Part shown: positions 52,856 through 62,039 of the stretch, piece after piece
Position numbering within the stretch: position 1 is the first letter of the stretch
Layout of the letters: every line of letters starts with the position of its first letter
Source of the DNA: Anaerocolumna sp.
GTDB taxonomy: Bacteria > Bacillota > Clostridia > Lachnospirales > Lachnospiraceae
DNA length: 64,000 nucleotides
Direction of reading: 5' to 3'
Assembly (NCBI GenBank): GCA_029239975.1
Contig: JARBTX010000021.1
Span: 1 to 64,000 of the forward strand
Notes under the pieces: model-generated
The model's database searches: none
Told to the model about the DNA's origin: nothing
Seen by the model: only the letters and a program-made list of their open reading frames with translations
Translations under genes and position numbers: made by a program

Positions 52856-52884
52856 TTGAACATTTGTTTGCTATGGTATATAAT
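52856..52884 (+). promoter_or_regulatory. Promoter with LexA-like box
   Basis: TTGAAC (52856-52861) and TATAAT (52879-52884) have a 17-base spacer. The overlapping TGAACATTTGTTTG (52857-52870) is close to the Firmicute SOS box CGAACRNRYGTTYG, with one mismatch at its first base. It lies 175 bases before the toroid-protein gene. It could drive damage-inducible expression, or the match may be accidental. Confidence 0.5.
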
Positions 52885-53058
52885 GGAAATATCTTAGGGG
52901 TTTCTAAACATTCCAACAAAAAATTTACTGCAACCGTTCATTTCCTGCGCTACGAACTTTACAATATAGAATATATACAAAATATGTCCGTTTTTTACAA
53001 TGATGATTTTAAAAAATAATTTATACTAGTGACATATATAAATACAGGAGGACAGTAC

Positions 53059-53940
53059 ATGAATAAACTGAGTAAAGAATCATTTGATGAAATCCGCCTA
53101 TGGATTTATCGTAACGCAAGACCACTAGATTTAGCCTTATGGAAATATCACTTTGAAAATGGAAGCAAGGAAGATGTATTATTAGTTTTATCATTTTATC
53201 AAAATGAAGATGGGGGTTTTGGTAATTCCATAGAACCAAGTGCTTGGAAGAAAGAATCTACACCTTATAATGTGTGGTTTGCAATAAGAATACTTAAAAT
53301 GATTGAATTCTATGATATGACACATCCAATTTACCAAGGAATATTTCGCTATCTTGAGAATACAGAATACAAAGCAGACTTTGGTTGGCATTTTATTACT
53401 CCAGGCGGTAATTGGGACGGAAGAGAACACGAAAATCATTACCAAAGCATTGGAATTACTGCAATATTATCGGGATTAATATTACGATATCAAGATAAAC
53501 AATCTACTATCTATAACATGGCAGTACAATATACAAAAATGTTAATAGGAAAGCTTTCAACCAATCAATTTGGAGATATGGGAATACAAGGTTATTGCAA
53601 ATTAATCGAAGATTTGGAAGCTGCAGAGGTTGCGGAAGCTTTTGATTATCCGTATTTATGTGAGAAGATGAAAGATATAGTATGGAATAAAATTCATGAT
53701 AAAACAAACGATTTCTTTATGGAAAATCCACTCATGTTTGTCTTTTCACCACGTAGTAGATTTTATGAAGATAACAGGAAAGAAGTGGAAGCTGAACTTG
53801 ATCAGATAACGAATGAATTACCTTCCAAAGGTGTTTGGGAACTACCGTGGAAGGAATCATCTGAAGTTAGTGCAAATTGGTGGAAGTCATTTGAAGCAAT
53901 TGATAAACTTGTGCAATTGAAGCAATTTAACCGAATATAG
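53059..53940 (+). CDS. Alpha-toroid (prenyltransferase/squalene-cyclase-like) protein 1
   Basis: This 293-residue protein consists of repeated alpha-helical hairpins with SFYQNEDGGFGN near residue 45, which has the QxxDGGFG motif of terpene-cyclase/prenyltransferase repeats. Further hallmark segments are ENHYQSIGIT and QFGDMGIQGY. The catalytic DxDD motif of cyclases was not seen. It has a clear AGGAGG ribosome site. It is paralogous to the next gene (QNEDGGFGN, RNARPL and KEDVL are shared). The toroid may bind a hydrophobic or peptide ligand. The function is unknown. Confidence 0.75.
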   Translation: MNKLSKESFDEIRLWIYRNARPLDLALWKYHFENGSKEDVLLVLSFYQNEDGGFGNSIEPSAWKKESTPYNVWFAIRILKMIEFYDMTHPIYQGIFRYLENTEYKADFGWHFITPGGNWDGREHENHYQSIGITAILSGLILRYQDKQSTIYNMAVQYTKMLIGKLSTNQFGDMGIQGYCKLIEDLEAAEVAEAFDYPYLCEKMKDIVWNKIHDKTNDFFMENPLMFVFSPRSRFYEDNRKEVEAELDQITNELPSKGVWELPWKESSEVSANWWKSFEAIDKLVQLKQFNRI

Positions 53941-53990
53941 ATTAATATTGGACATGCTAAACTACGTGTTTTGGAATATGGAGGATTTAT

Positions 53991-54932
53991 ATGAAAACAA
54001 TAAGTAAAAACGAGTTTGAAGAAATAAAAACATGGATGTATCGAAATGCTAGACCTTTGGAATTAGCTATATGGAAATATGAATTTGAAAATGGAAGTAA
54101 AGAAGATGTTCTTTCCGTTTTGTCCTATTATCAAAATGAAGATGGTGGTTTTGGCAATGCCCTTGAGCCAGACAATTGGAATCCAAATTCCACACCATAT
54201 ACAACTCTAAATGCAATTGATAAATTAAAAGAAATTAATTTTACAGATATAAATCACCCAATTTTTAAAGGTATATTTAAATTCCTTGAAAGTGGAATTC
54301 ATAATAACGAAAACAGTTGGAAGTTCAATATTCCAACGAACGATAATTATCCCCACGCACCATGGTGGAATTACAACGAGGAAGCCAACGAGTACGAGAG
54401 CATAGGTGTATCAGCTGGAATAGCAAGCTTTTTATTAAAGTATGCTGATAAGGATTCCAAACTTTATAAAAAAGCTTATACCAAAGCCATTCAATTAATG
54501 GAGAAACTATATACACCAAATAATTTAGGTGATATGGGCATCGATGGGTATATTACTCTTAGAAATACCATCTTACAGCTTGGCTTAACTAATAATTTTG
54601 ATATGGAGTTTATATCAAAAGCTATAAAAGGGCTCGTAAATGTTTCCATCGAACGAGATGTAACCAAATGGGAATTTTACGTAAATAAACCATCAAACTT
54701 TATAACAAGCCCTAATAGTGAATACTATAAAGAAAATGAAGAAATTATGCAAAAAGAGCTAGATTATATCATTGAGACAAGACCAGAAAATGGGGTTTGG
54801 GGAATTACATGGAGTTGGTTTGAACATAATGACAAATATCCAAAAGAATTTGCCATCTCCGAACACTGGTGGAAGGCAGATATAGTTATCAAAAAGCTAA
54901 AACTTTTGAGAAGTTTTGGAAGAGTCGAATAA
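53991..54932 (+). CDS. Alpha-toroid protein 2 (paralogue of gene 1)
   Basis: This 313-residue protein is a close paralogue of the preceding gene product. The starts (MYRNARPLELAIWKYEFENG, YYQNEDGGFGNALEP) align nearly residue for residue, while the region around residues 100-130 differs and is longer here. It retains the GDMGIDGY block. It is 50 bases downstream and probably co-transcribed. The pair arose by tandem duplication. Substrate unknown. Confidence 0.75.
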   Translation: MKTISKNEFEEIKTWMYRNARPLELAIWKYEFENGSKEDVLSVLSYYQNEDGGFGNALEPDNWNPNSTPYTTLNAIDKLKEINFTDINHPIFKGIFKFLESGIHNNENSWKFNIPTNDNYPHAPWWNYNEEANEYESIGVSAGIASFLLKYADKDSKLYKKAYTKAIQLMEKLYTPNNLGDMGIDGYITLRNTILQLGLTNNFDMEFISKAIKGLVNVSIERDVTKWEFYVNKPSNFITSPNSEYYKENEEIMQKELDYIIETRPENGVWGITWSWFEHNDKYPKEFAISEHWWKADIVIKKLKLLRSFGRVE

Positions 54933-54952
54933 ATGAAAGAAGGTATCAGGAT

Positions 54953-55156
54953 ATGAGCAAATATGATTCTTTATGGAAGTATCTAAATCAAAATGGAAAT
55001 GATCAATTAATACTGTCCTTTGAAGAAATACACCAGATTCTTGGATTTGAAATCGATCATTCGTTTTTAAACTATAAAAAAGAAGCAAAAGAATATGGAT
55101 ATCAAGTAGGAAAGATTTCACTGAAAGAAAAACATATTACGTTTAGCAAATCTTAA
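54953..55156 (+). CDS. Small DUF7662-like protein
   Basis: This 67-residue protein begins SKYDSLWKYLNQNGNDQLILSFEEIHQILGFEI, the pattern of DUF7662-like proteins (SKYDPL, then EEIE-IIG). It is 20 bases after the second toroid gene, with an AAGAAGG ribosome site, so it is probably in the same transcript. Function unknown. Confidence 0.6.
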   Translation: MSKYDSLWKYLNQNGNDQLILSFEEIHQILGFEIDHSFLNYKKEAKEYGYQVGKISLKEKHITFSKS

Positions 55157-55250
55157 AAGCAAAAATTCACACATAAGCTTAGATCATAAGAGTAACTTAG
55201 GTAGATAACTTAAGTCTATAAATATAGTTGTCTACGAATAAAAAATATAC

Positions 55251-55412
55251 ATTACAAAAAATAAACGGAATACAAAGAATAAACGGAATACAAGAAATAT
55301 AAGGACAGCAAGGAATATAAGGACTTCAAGGAATATAAGGACTTCAAGGAATAAACGGAAGTCAAGGAATATACGGATTGCATGGTGTATACGGAACACA
55401 AGGAATAATCGT
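55251..55412. repeat. 18-bp tandem repeats, nine copies
   Basis: Units such as ACTTCAAGGAATATAAGG follow each other exactly from 55251 to 55412. The frame in phase with the repeat reads in hexapeptides interrupted by stop codons (TAA) in at least three units, so it is not coding. It lies upstream of the UvrA-like gene. Confidence 0.88.
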
Positions 55413-55503
55413 AATGGAATGTTTAGACTGTAATACATGTAAATAGCAGTCATTCATGAGATACAATGTATATATACTATTTGCCAAAAATTTGGAGGTT
55501 CAA

Positions 55504-57831
55504 ATGAACGATCATATAAAAATAAAAAATGCAAGGATACACAACTTAAAAGGTATTGATGTAGTGATACCAAAACATAAGCTTACCATTATAACGGGAG
55601 TATCTGGTAGCGGAAAGTCAAGTCTTGCATTTGATACACTATATGAGGAGGGGAAGCGCAGGTATCTGATGTTTTCAGGAACACAGTTTATGATTGATAA
55701 CGTACCGACTTTCGATAGTATAACCGGACTTTCTCCAACAGTTGCAGTGGAACAAAGAATTATAAGGCAGTCAAATCCAAGAAGTACCGTAGGTACGCGA
55801 ATCAAGGTGAGCTCTATGCTAGCAGCACTATTTGCGAATTATGGAACTCGTGATCCAGCATATGATGACGGCCTTCCACTTGATATATCCGTATTTCAAA
55901 AAAATTCACCACGTGGAATGTGCGTAAAATGTTTAGGAAACGGTAGTATCTATAAAGCTTATGAGAATGAAATATTTACGGATAACACGGTTACACTTCA
56001 CAATATCTTCGATGGTGAGCAAAATCATCTGAAACATATTTTATGGAAATTTCAGAAAGCCACTGGAGTAACTCCGGATAAAAGGTTAGATGAGCTTACA
56101 CCAGAACAATTGATGCTTTTTAAATACGGCGGTGCAACCTTTGATGGAATTCTTCCTTGGGTTACAAATGCCTACCGTTGGAGTAAAGGTAAACACAACT
56201 GGATATCGGAACTTACTTGTGTAAAACATATTCCTTGTCCGAAATGTGGTGGAACAGGGTTAGGTGAACAAGCATCTCACACAACTTTTTGTGGTAAAAC
56301 CATTACGGAACTAGAAGATATGTATATCAATGATTTACTCGATTTATTACATAGTTATACCGGAATAAAAAATCCACTACTTGATGAAATCATCACAAAA
56401 CTTTCCTGTATGGTTGAAGTCGGATTGCACCATCTAGCATTATCACGTCCAGTTCCAACCCTTTCTGGTGGCGAGATTCAACGATTGTTTCTAGCGTCCT
56501 ATATAATTGCAGAAATGGATTCGATTATCTTTGTGTTCGACGAACCTACAATCGGATTACATGAAGTAGAAAAGCAAAATTTGATACGTATTATCAGAAG
56601 ACTTATAAAAAGTGGCAATACAGTAGTTGCCGTGGAACATGATGAAAATTTCATGCGGGAAGCAGATTATATTATTGATATGGGGCCAGGTGCAGGAGTT
56701 TTGGGTGGTATTAAAATTTACGAAGGTGGTTATGATGAATTCTTATCATGTTCAGATTCAAAAACTTCACCTTATCTATCAGAAGACATAGGGTTTAATA
56801 TTAAGTCAAAGTATCGTCCTATCGATAGGAATAAAACTCTTAAGATTTCCAATGCAACCCTACATAATCTACGTAATGTTACGGCTGAAATTCCATTAGG
56901 TGTAATGGTTGGAGTCGCAGGGGTTTCAGGAAGTGGTAAATCAAGTTTAATATCGGATACCCTTGTTCCAAAGTTAAAAGAACTTATGAAATCAAAATGC
57001 ATAGTTGATGATGATATCACAGATACCGTTGATGCAATTCTAACCGGTACAGAGCACATCAAGCGTTGCTATATTATTGATCAAAGGCCCATTGGAAGAA
57101 GTAGGACTTCATGTCCTGCCACCTACACAGGCATTTTTGACCGTGTTCGCACCCTATATTCTCAAACGGAACAAGCAAAAAATATGGGTTATAAGCCAGG
57201 GCTTTTTTCGGTTAATAGTGAAGGTGGTTGTGAGAAATGTAAGGGTGATGGTGTAGTTCATTATCACGTAGGTTTTGGTAATTTTATCGATGTTGACTGT
57301 GAAGACTGTGGCGGCAGTGGTTATATTCCCGAAGCGATGGAAATTACCCTTGACGGCAAAAATATTCGGGACATTCTAGAAATGAGTGTTGATGAAGCGA
57401 AAGATTTCTTCCTTGATAAAGATAACGTGATTTATAATATGCTTAACATTTTACAACGTGTGGGAATGGGATATATTAAGTTTGGACAAGCTACCCCAAC
57501 CATTTCCGGTGGTGAAAGTCAACGTATCAAGTTAGCGAAGGAATTATCAAAAGGGAAAAATGCAAAGGGTGCATTGTATATATTAGACGAGCCAACAACG
57601 GGTCTTTCCTTTTATGACAGTGAACGCTTGTTGGAGCTTATGAATGAACTAGTTGATAACGGAAATTCCATTATTGTAACGGAACATGATCCTTATGTGT
57701 TATCCAATTGCGATTATATTCTAGAAATGGGGCAAGGTGGAGGAAGTGATGGTGGAAATCTAATTGCAACTGGAACTCCATATGAATTGAAACATAATCC
57801 AGAATCCATCATAGGTAGGTATCTTAAATGA
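55504..57831 (+). CDS. UvrA paralogue (short form, lacking UvrB-binding domain)
   Basis: This 775-residue protein has two UvrA-type ABC modules: Walker A GVSGSGKSS (residues 32-40) and a second GVSGSGKSS near 478. Signatures LSGGEIQR and ISGGESQR and zinc fingers (CPKCGGTG; CEKCKGDG with CEDCGGSGY) are present. It is about 165 residues shorter than UvrA and seems to lack the UvrB-interaction segment after the first Walker A. It is a paralogue of the kind linked to antibiotic self-resistance or alternative repair. TTGGAGG supports the ATG at 55504. It overlaps the next gene by 4 bases. Confidence 0.88.
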   Translation: MNDHIKIKNARIHNLKGIDVVIPKHKLTIITGVSGSGKSSLAFDTLYEEGKRRYLMFSGTQFMIDNVPTFDSITGLSPTVAVEQRIIRQSNPRSTVGTRIKVSSMLAALFANYGTRDPAYDDGLPLDISVFQKNSPRGMCVKCLGNGSIYKAYENEIFTDNTVTLHNIFDGEQNHLKHILWKFQKATGVTPDKRLDELTPEQLMLFKYGGATFDGILPWVTNAYRWSKGKHNWISELTCVKHIPCPKCGGTGLGEQASHTTFCGKTITELEDMYINDLLDLLHSYTGIKNPLLDEIITKLSCMVEVGLHHLALSRPVPTLSGGEIQRLFLASYIIAEMDSIIFVFDEPTIGLHEVEKQNLIRIIRRLIKSGNTVVAVEHDENFMREADYIIDMGPGAGVLGGIKIYEGGYDEFLSCSDSKTSPYLSEDIGFNIKSKYRPIDRNKTLKISNATLHNLRNVTAEIPLGVMVGVAGVSGSGKSSLISDTLVPKLKELMKSKCIVDDDITDTVDAILTGTEHIKRCYIIDQRPIGRSRTSCPATYTGIFDRVRTLYSQTEQAKNMGYKPGLFSVNSEGGCEKCKGDGVVHYHVGFGNFIDVDCEDCGGSGYIPEAMEITLDGKNIRDILEMSVDEAKDFFLDKDNVIYNMLNILQRVGMGYIKFGQATPTISGGESQRIKLAKELSKGKNAKGALYILDEPTTGLSFYDSERLLELMNELVDNGNSIIVTEHDPYVLSNCDYILEMGQGGGSDGGNLIATGTPYELKHNPESIIGRYLK

Positions 57832-58748
57832 ATTTAAATATAGAAATAGATGAGTATATAAAAAAGAAGCATTATAGGCAAATCAATAGTGTTCTTCTGT
57901 GGAAAGATGATGAAGTTTTGGCAAAACGTTATTATAACGGTTTTGATGAGAACAGCAAAAATGTAATCAAGTCCGTTGCAAAAAGCATTATGTCAATTGG
58001 TATTGGAATTGCCCTTGATAAAGGATTCATAAAAAGTCTGGATGAACCTATTTATCACTTTATTCCAGAGTTTAACGAAGACCGTGAGTCATTTCATAAG
58101 TTTATTACAATCAGACACCTACTAACCATGACTTCCGGTATATACTTTAACGGTGGGGTTCATTATCATTGTCCTATGCTTACCCAGATGCGTTCTTCTG
58201 GTAAATGGATTTCCCATATTGCAGATTGCGCTATAACCAATATGCCAGGAACCAAATACAATTATAAAGAATGGGATGTCATATTACTTGCTAAATTAAT
58301 GGATCATGTATGTGGAGATATGTTTGATTTTATCAATGACAATCTATATAAGCCATTGGATATTAAAAGTGACCGTTGGTATAAAAGTCCTTGCGGTGTT
58401 TATTATAGTGTTGCTAATGGTGATGAAGGAGAAAGTGAAAGAACATCAAATTTAACTGCAATTGATATGTTAAAAATCGGAAAACTATTCCTTAACGGTG
58501 GAGTCTATAACGGCAGACGAATTATATCTGAAAGTTATATTCATCAAGCTGTGGCTCAATCCATATGTAACTCGGGATATGGTCTATTATGGTGGCGTGG
58601 AGAGAACTGGTATGGCTGTCGTGGATATGGTGGTCAAAGTATCACTGTGGTGCCAGATAAGAACGCTATTCTTGTTACACAAGCAACACCAACAGCAAGA
58701 GGGATGGGTTATGATGATGTAATCTGGTATTGTTTGGATTTAGTTTAA
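57828..58748 (+). CDS. Serine hydrolase (beta-lactamase fold), coupled to the UvrA paralogue
   Basis: This 306-residue protein has SVAK (S-x-x-K) in KSVAKSIMSIGIGIAL, and a tyrosine motif near YNYKEWD. The third motif region reads GCRGYGGQ instead of HxG. The ATG overlaps the UvrA-like stop in ATGA, so translation is coupled. No signal peptide is visible. The link suggests that the hydrolase and the DNA-binding ATPase serve one function, for example handling of one toxic compound. The substrate is unknown. Confidence 0.82.
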   Translation: MNLNIEIDEYIKKKHYRQINSVLLWKDDEVLAKRYYNGFDENSKNVIKSVAKSIMSIGIGIALDKGFIKSLDEPIYHFIPEFNEDRESFHKFITIRHLLTMTSGIYFNGGVHYHCPMLTQMRSSGKWISHIADCAITNMPGTKYNYKEWDVILLAKLMDHVCGDMFDFINDNLYKPLDIKSDRWYKSPCGVYYSVANGDEGESERTSNLTAIDMLKIGKLFLNGGVYNGRRIISESYIHQAVAQSICNSGYGLLWWRGENWYGCRGYGGQSITVVPDKNAILVTQATPTARGMGYDDVIWYCLDLV

Positions 58749-58840
58749 TGTAAGATTAACCAACAAGTCAAATGAGTGTCAGGTCAACGATAATTTTATG
58801 AAAGCTTACCAATATTTAATAAAGAGAGGGAGTAGGTTAA

Positions 58841-59899
58841 GTGGAGAATAACTATAAGACAATATTAAACGATTCATCTTATTGGGGTATGACTTTAGAA
58901 GAAAGATTACATTATTATAGGATTCCAGCGTTCTCATTGGTTTTGATTAATGATGGAAAAATTGATTACACATACTGTTATGGTTACAAAGACAGAAACA
59001 AAAAAGATCCGGTGACAAGCGAAACGCTTTTCCAAGCAGGATCCATTAGTAAACCAGTATTTGCAACCGCTGTCATGAGTTTAGTTCAAAAAGGAGAAAT
59101 TGATTTAGATAAAGATATCAAAGAATATACAGATGTATCTTTTTATAAATCATTTGATAATCAAATACATACAGTTACATTACGTCAATTACTTAGTCAT
59201 ACGGCTGGATTCAATCTCCATGGATTTGCCGGATATCAATATGGGCAAATAGTTCCATCCTTGGAGCAAATATTAATGGGTATAGAGCCAGCGAATAATC
59301 TACCACTTTTTTTGAAAACGGAACCAGGAAAAGAATGGAAGTATTCAGGTGGTGGTTATCTTTTGGCACAAAAAGTTGTTTGCGATGTTACCCATAAAGA
59401 CTTTGAATCAATTGTTAGGGATGAGATCCTACAACCATTTGGAATGACTCATAGTACCTATCATCAACCACTAGATGAAGAAAAAAGAGATGATATAGCT
59501 TACGGCTATGATGTATACAACTTACAATTACCAAATGGTTTCAATACCATGCCTGAACTGGCTGCTGCTGGTTTGTGGACAACACCAAGTGATTTGGCTG
59601 CATTTGGAATTGAAATGATGAAAGCATATCATGGAAACAGTAATTTAATAACGCAGGATACAATGAAAATGATGCTTACGAAAATAATACCTAATATACC
59701 AACTGGATTAGGATTCTTTGTTCCAGACGATAATCCAAAAGGATATTTTGATCATTCCGGTGCTAATATAGGTTACCATACGATTATGTGTTTTCAAGCT
59801 GAGGGTAATAAAGGTTATGTCGCTATGATGAATGCAGATATTGGAGCTGGGTTTTATCATGAACTTGATAGTATTATATCAAAGGTTATGGATATATAG
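58841..59899 (+). CDS. Serine hydrolase (beta-lactamase/class C fold)
   Basis: This 352-residue protein has SISK (S-x-x-K) in AGSISKPVFATAVM, YSGGGY (Y-S/A-x) and HSGANIGY (HxG), all three in the class C order. It starts at GTG after GAGAGGGAG. It is 90 bases after the other hydrolase and may be read with it. No signal peptide is seen. The three motifs are intact, so activity is likely on a small ester or D-Ala-like substrate. Confidence 0.85.
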   Translation: MENNYKTILNDSSYWGMTLEERLHYYRIPAFSLVLINDGKIDYTYCYGYKDRNKKDPVTSETLFQAGSISKPVFATAVMSLVQKGEIDLDKDIKEYTDVSFYKSFDNQIHTVTLRQLLSHTAGFNLHGFAGYQYGQIVPSLEQILMGIEPANNLPLFLKTEPGKEWKYSGGGYLLAQKVVCDVTHKDFESIVRDEILQPFGMTHSTYHQPLDEEKRDDIAYGYDVYNLQLPNGFNTMPELAAAGLWTTPSDLAAFGIEMMKAYHGNSNLITQDTMKMMLTKIIPNIPTGLGFFVPDDNPKGYFDHSGANIGYHTIMCFQAEGNKGYVAMMNADIGAGFYHELDSIISKVMDI

Positions 59900-60182
59900 C
59901 TGTTATTATTATGATGCCTGCCAAACCAAATAGTATGTTTATTGCAAAGCAAATGAAAAAATATATTGAGAAAAAGTTAATAATAGATTTTACTTTTCAT
60001 GATTTAGAAGGTAATTATAATTTTTTAATATATCGGATGATAAGACCGTTCATTTTAAGTGTAGAAAAATATTAAAGTCTAATTCAATTTTATTTTCACT
60101 GATAATGGTCAAGCTTTGCTGAAACCCGTAAGCAATTTTATTTTATTAGACTAATTAAGTAAGCGACTTGGAGGAATACTTC
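59900..60182. other. Intergenic stretch before the TerB operon
   Basis: This 280-base gap holds a 54-codon frame (59911-60075) without a ribosome site, and a TTGGAGG site at 60168-60174 for the next gene. No clear promoter could be assigned. Confidence 0.4.
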
Positions 60183-62039
60183 ATGGATATATCCCATAAT
60201 ACAGTCATGACCCTGGACGAGCTGAATTATTCCTTGTCCTATATACAAAACTTTTCATCAATTGAGACTGATAAATTTAAAGAAGCATATTTTTTACCAC
60301 ACTATAAAAGTAAACCACAAACGATAAATAAATTAATGGAAGACGGTAAGAATTGTGTTTATCTTGAAACAGATGGCAAAAAACTGGAACGGCATGGAGT
60401 TATTTTAGCCGAACACATACTAGTAAAGTTTGATATGGCTGTTGAAATTAAAATCAAACCTTTAGGTGATTCTGAAGGTGTAGCAGAGTTTTGGCTTATC
60501 AATGAAGAGTATGGAAAATGGATTAACTTTAAATTGTTTGGCGGATATTATGGTACTAAAAAAGAAACAATTCTAGAATTTAATGGGGAAAGAATTTATT
60601 TCCCAATCAAACTGTGGGATTGGGGTAATTGGTATTACCTTCATATTCAGCTTACTAAAAATAAAACGGTGATGGCTTTACTTGATGAAAACAGGTGCAT
60701 TTTAGCAAGGCATTGTTTTGATCAGTCGGTTACTTCATTGTTTGAGTCGTTTTCCATAGCGATATCACAGGAAATGGGTATGGATAACATAAGATCGAAC
60801 TTTATGAAAGCCTTGATAACAGATATAAAAGTAGGGGTATGTCTTAACGGTATGCAGGATTTGATGCGTATGCCTACGAAAAATGATTTGATTGTTGCTA
60901 CGGTGGAAGAAAACTTAAAAGAATTAAATATTATTTCAAATATCAAGGAAAGATGTAATAACTTGTTAGAAATATGGAAAGAATATGAGCCTTATGAACC
61001 AAAGATTGATTTTTACTTAAGACCACTTATTAACGAATATATTATTTTTCATAATTTATCGTTAGAAAATTCCGATGATATAGAATTTAATAATACATTT
61101 CAGTATTTTAAGATAGTATGCGAATTTAAAAATCATTCTCCAAAAGAATTAACAGAAGCACTAAACGGCTTTTCCAATTATCATATTTTAAAATCCAAAT
61201 TCTATAAAGAATTTAGTGATGATATCAATGAAGTTGTGTATAACATTTATAAAAAAGTATCTACAAATAGTTTTTTTCATATGCTTTTTAATCACAAAGC
61301 ACTGACACCTTATTATATATTTAAGGCTGCTATATTTGGAGATAAGCTGGATGCAAATGATTACAATTACCATGATTGGCAGGAATATTATTACAGTGCT
61401 GCGTTTCAAAAGAAAAATAAGATAAAAATGATTGGTGATATCCTAAAGGCAGTCGATGCACTTATGCGTAGTAGGTACGGTTATCCTGTAACCCTTGAAA
61501 AACCAGCGTTATACAAAGCATATGAATCTGCAATTGTATCAGAAGTAGATAGATTTTGTTCAGAGAATAATAAAACCAATTCCTATGTACCAAATGATAT
61601 TAGGAAAACGAAGAAAACGAATGAGCTTGCTCCAAAACCGGTTGTCATTGACACCACGAAACTAGGCGACATTAGAATGGCGACTGAGCGTATACAAGAA
61701 CAATTGATAACGGACGAGTCTTGGCAGGAAGTAATGACGATCCAGACCAAGCCAAAAACAATTGAAAATTATGTACCTATTAACCCATTTAAAACCTCGT
61801 CAGAAGATAATATGTTATCAGAAGTTCAAATACATGTAATAAAGGCATTGCTTGATGGCAATATTTCTGAAATAAAAGAAATACTTAGTGAGAACGGACT
61901 TATGCTTTCTGTTGTTATGGATGAAATCAATGAAATTTTATTTGATCAGTTGAGTGATAATTGTATTATATTCGATGAAAATGACCCTGTCATAGTGGAA
62001 GATTACATGGAAGAATTGAAAGGAATTATAAATTTATGA
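60183..62039 (+). CDS. TerB-C domain protein, first gene of a defence-like operon
   Basis: This 618-residue protein is cytoplasmic (no signal or membrane segment). The C-terminal 130 residues fit TerB-C. They include IDTTKLGDIRMATERIQEQL, then VQIHVIKALLDGNISEIKEIL and MDEINEILFDQLSDNCIIFDEND. The middle third is helical, as expected for a TerB-type core. The N-terminal 220 residues are strand-rich (VAEFWLINEEYGKWINFKLF, WYYLHIQL, FSIAIS) and may be a jelly-roll domain. The ATG at 60183 follows TTGGAGG by 8 bases. The stop overlaps the next gene in ATGA. In the family, TerB-linked genes often join stress and phage-defence clusters. Confidence 0.75.
   Translation: MDISHNTVMTLDELNYSLSYIQNFSSIETDKFKEAYFLPHYKSKPQTINKLMEDGKNCVYLETDGKKLERHGVILAEHILVKFDMAVEIKIKPLGDSEGVAEFWLINEEYGKWINFKLFGGYYGTKKETILEFNGERIYFPIKLWDWGNWYYLHIQLTKNKTVMALLDENRCILARHCFDQSVTSLFESFSIAISQEMGMDNIRSNFMKALITDIKVGVCLNGMQDLMRMPTKNDLIVATVEENLKELNIISNIKERCNNLLEIWKEYEPYEPKIDFYLRPLINEYIIFHNLSLENSDDIEFNNTFQYFKIVCEFKNHSPKELTEALNGFSNYHILKSKFYKEFSDDINEVVYNIYKKVSTNSFFHMLFNHKALTPYYIFKAAIFGDKLDANDYNYHDWQEYYYSAAFQKKNKIKMIGDILKAVDALMRSRYGYPVTLEKPALYKAYESAIVSEVDRFCSENNKTNSYVPNDIRKTKKTNELAPKPVVIDTTKLGDIRMATERIQEQLITDESWQEVMTIQTKPKTIENYVPINPFKTSSEDNMLSEVQIHVIKALLDGNISEIKEILSENGLMLSVVMDEINEILFDQLSDNCIIFDENDPVIVEDYMEELKGIINL

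Noticed and set aside
52872-53058. Riboswitch or T-box upstream of the toroid genes
   Set aside because: No conserved riboswitch motif or specifier/antiterminator pattern could be recognised.
55232-55453. Coding frame within the 18-bp repeats
   Set aside because: The plus-strand frame in phase with the repeats has stop codons in several units. The minus-strand frame is only a repeat translation.
59911-60075. 54-codon frame before the TerB operon
   Set aside because: No ribosome site and low-complexity composition; it may be chance or an old remnant.
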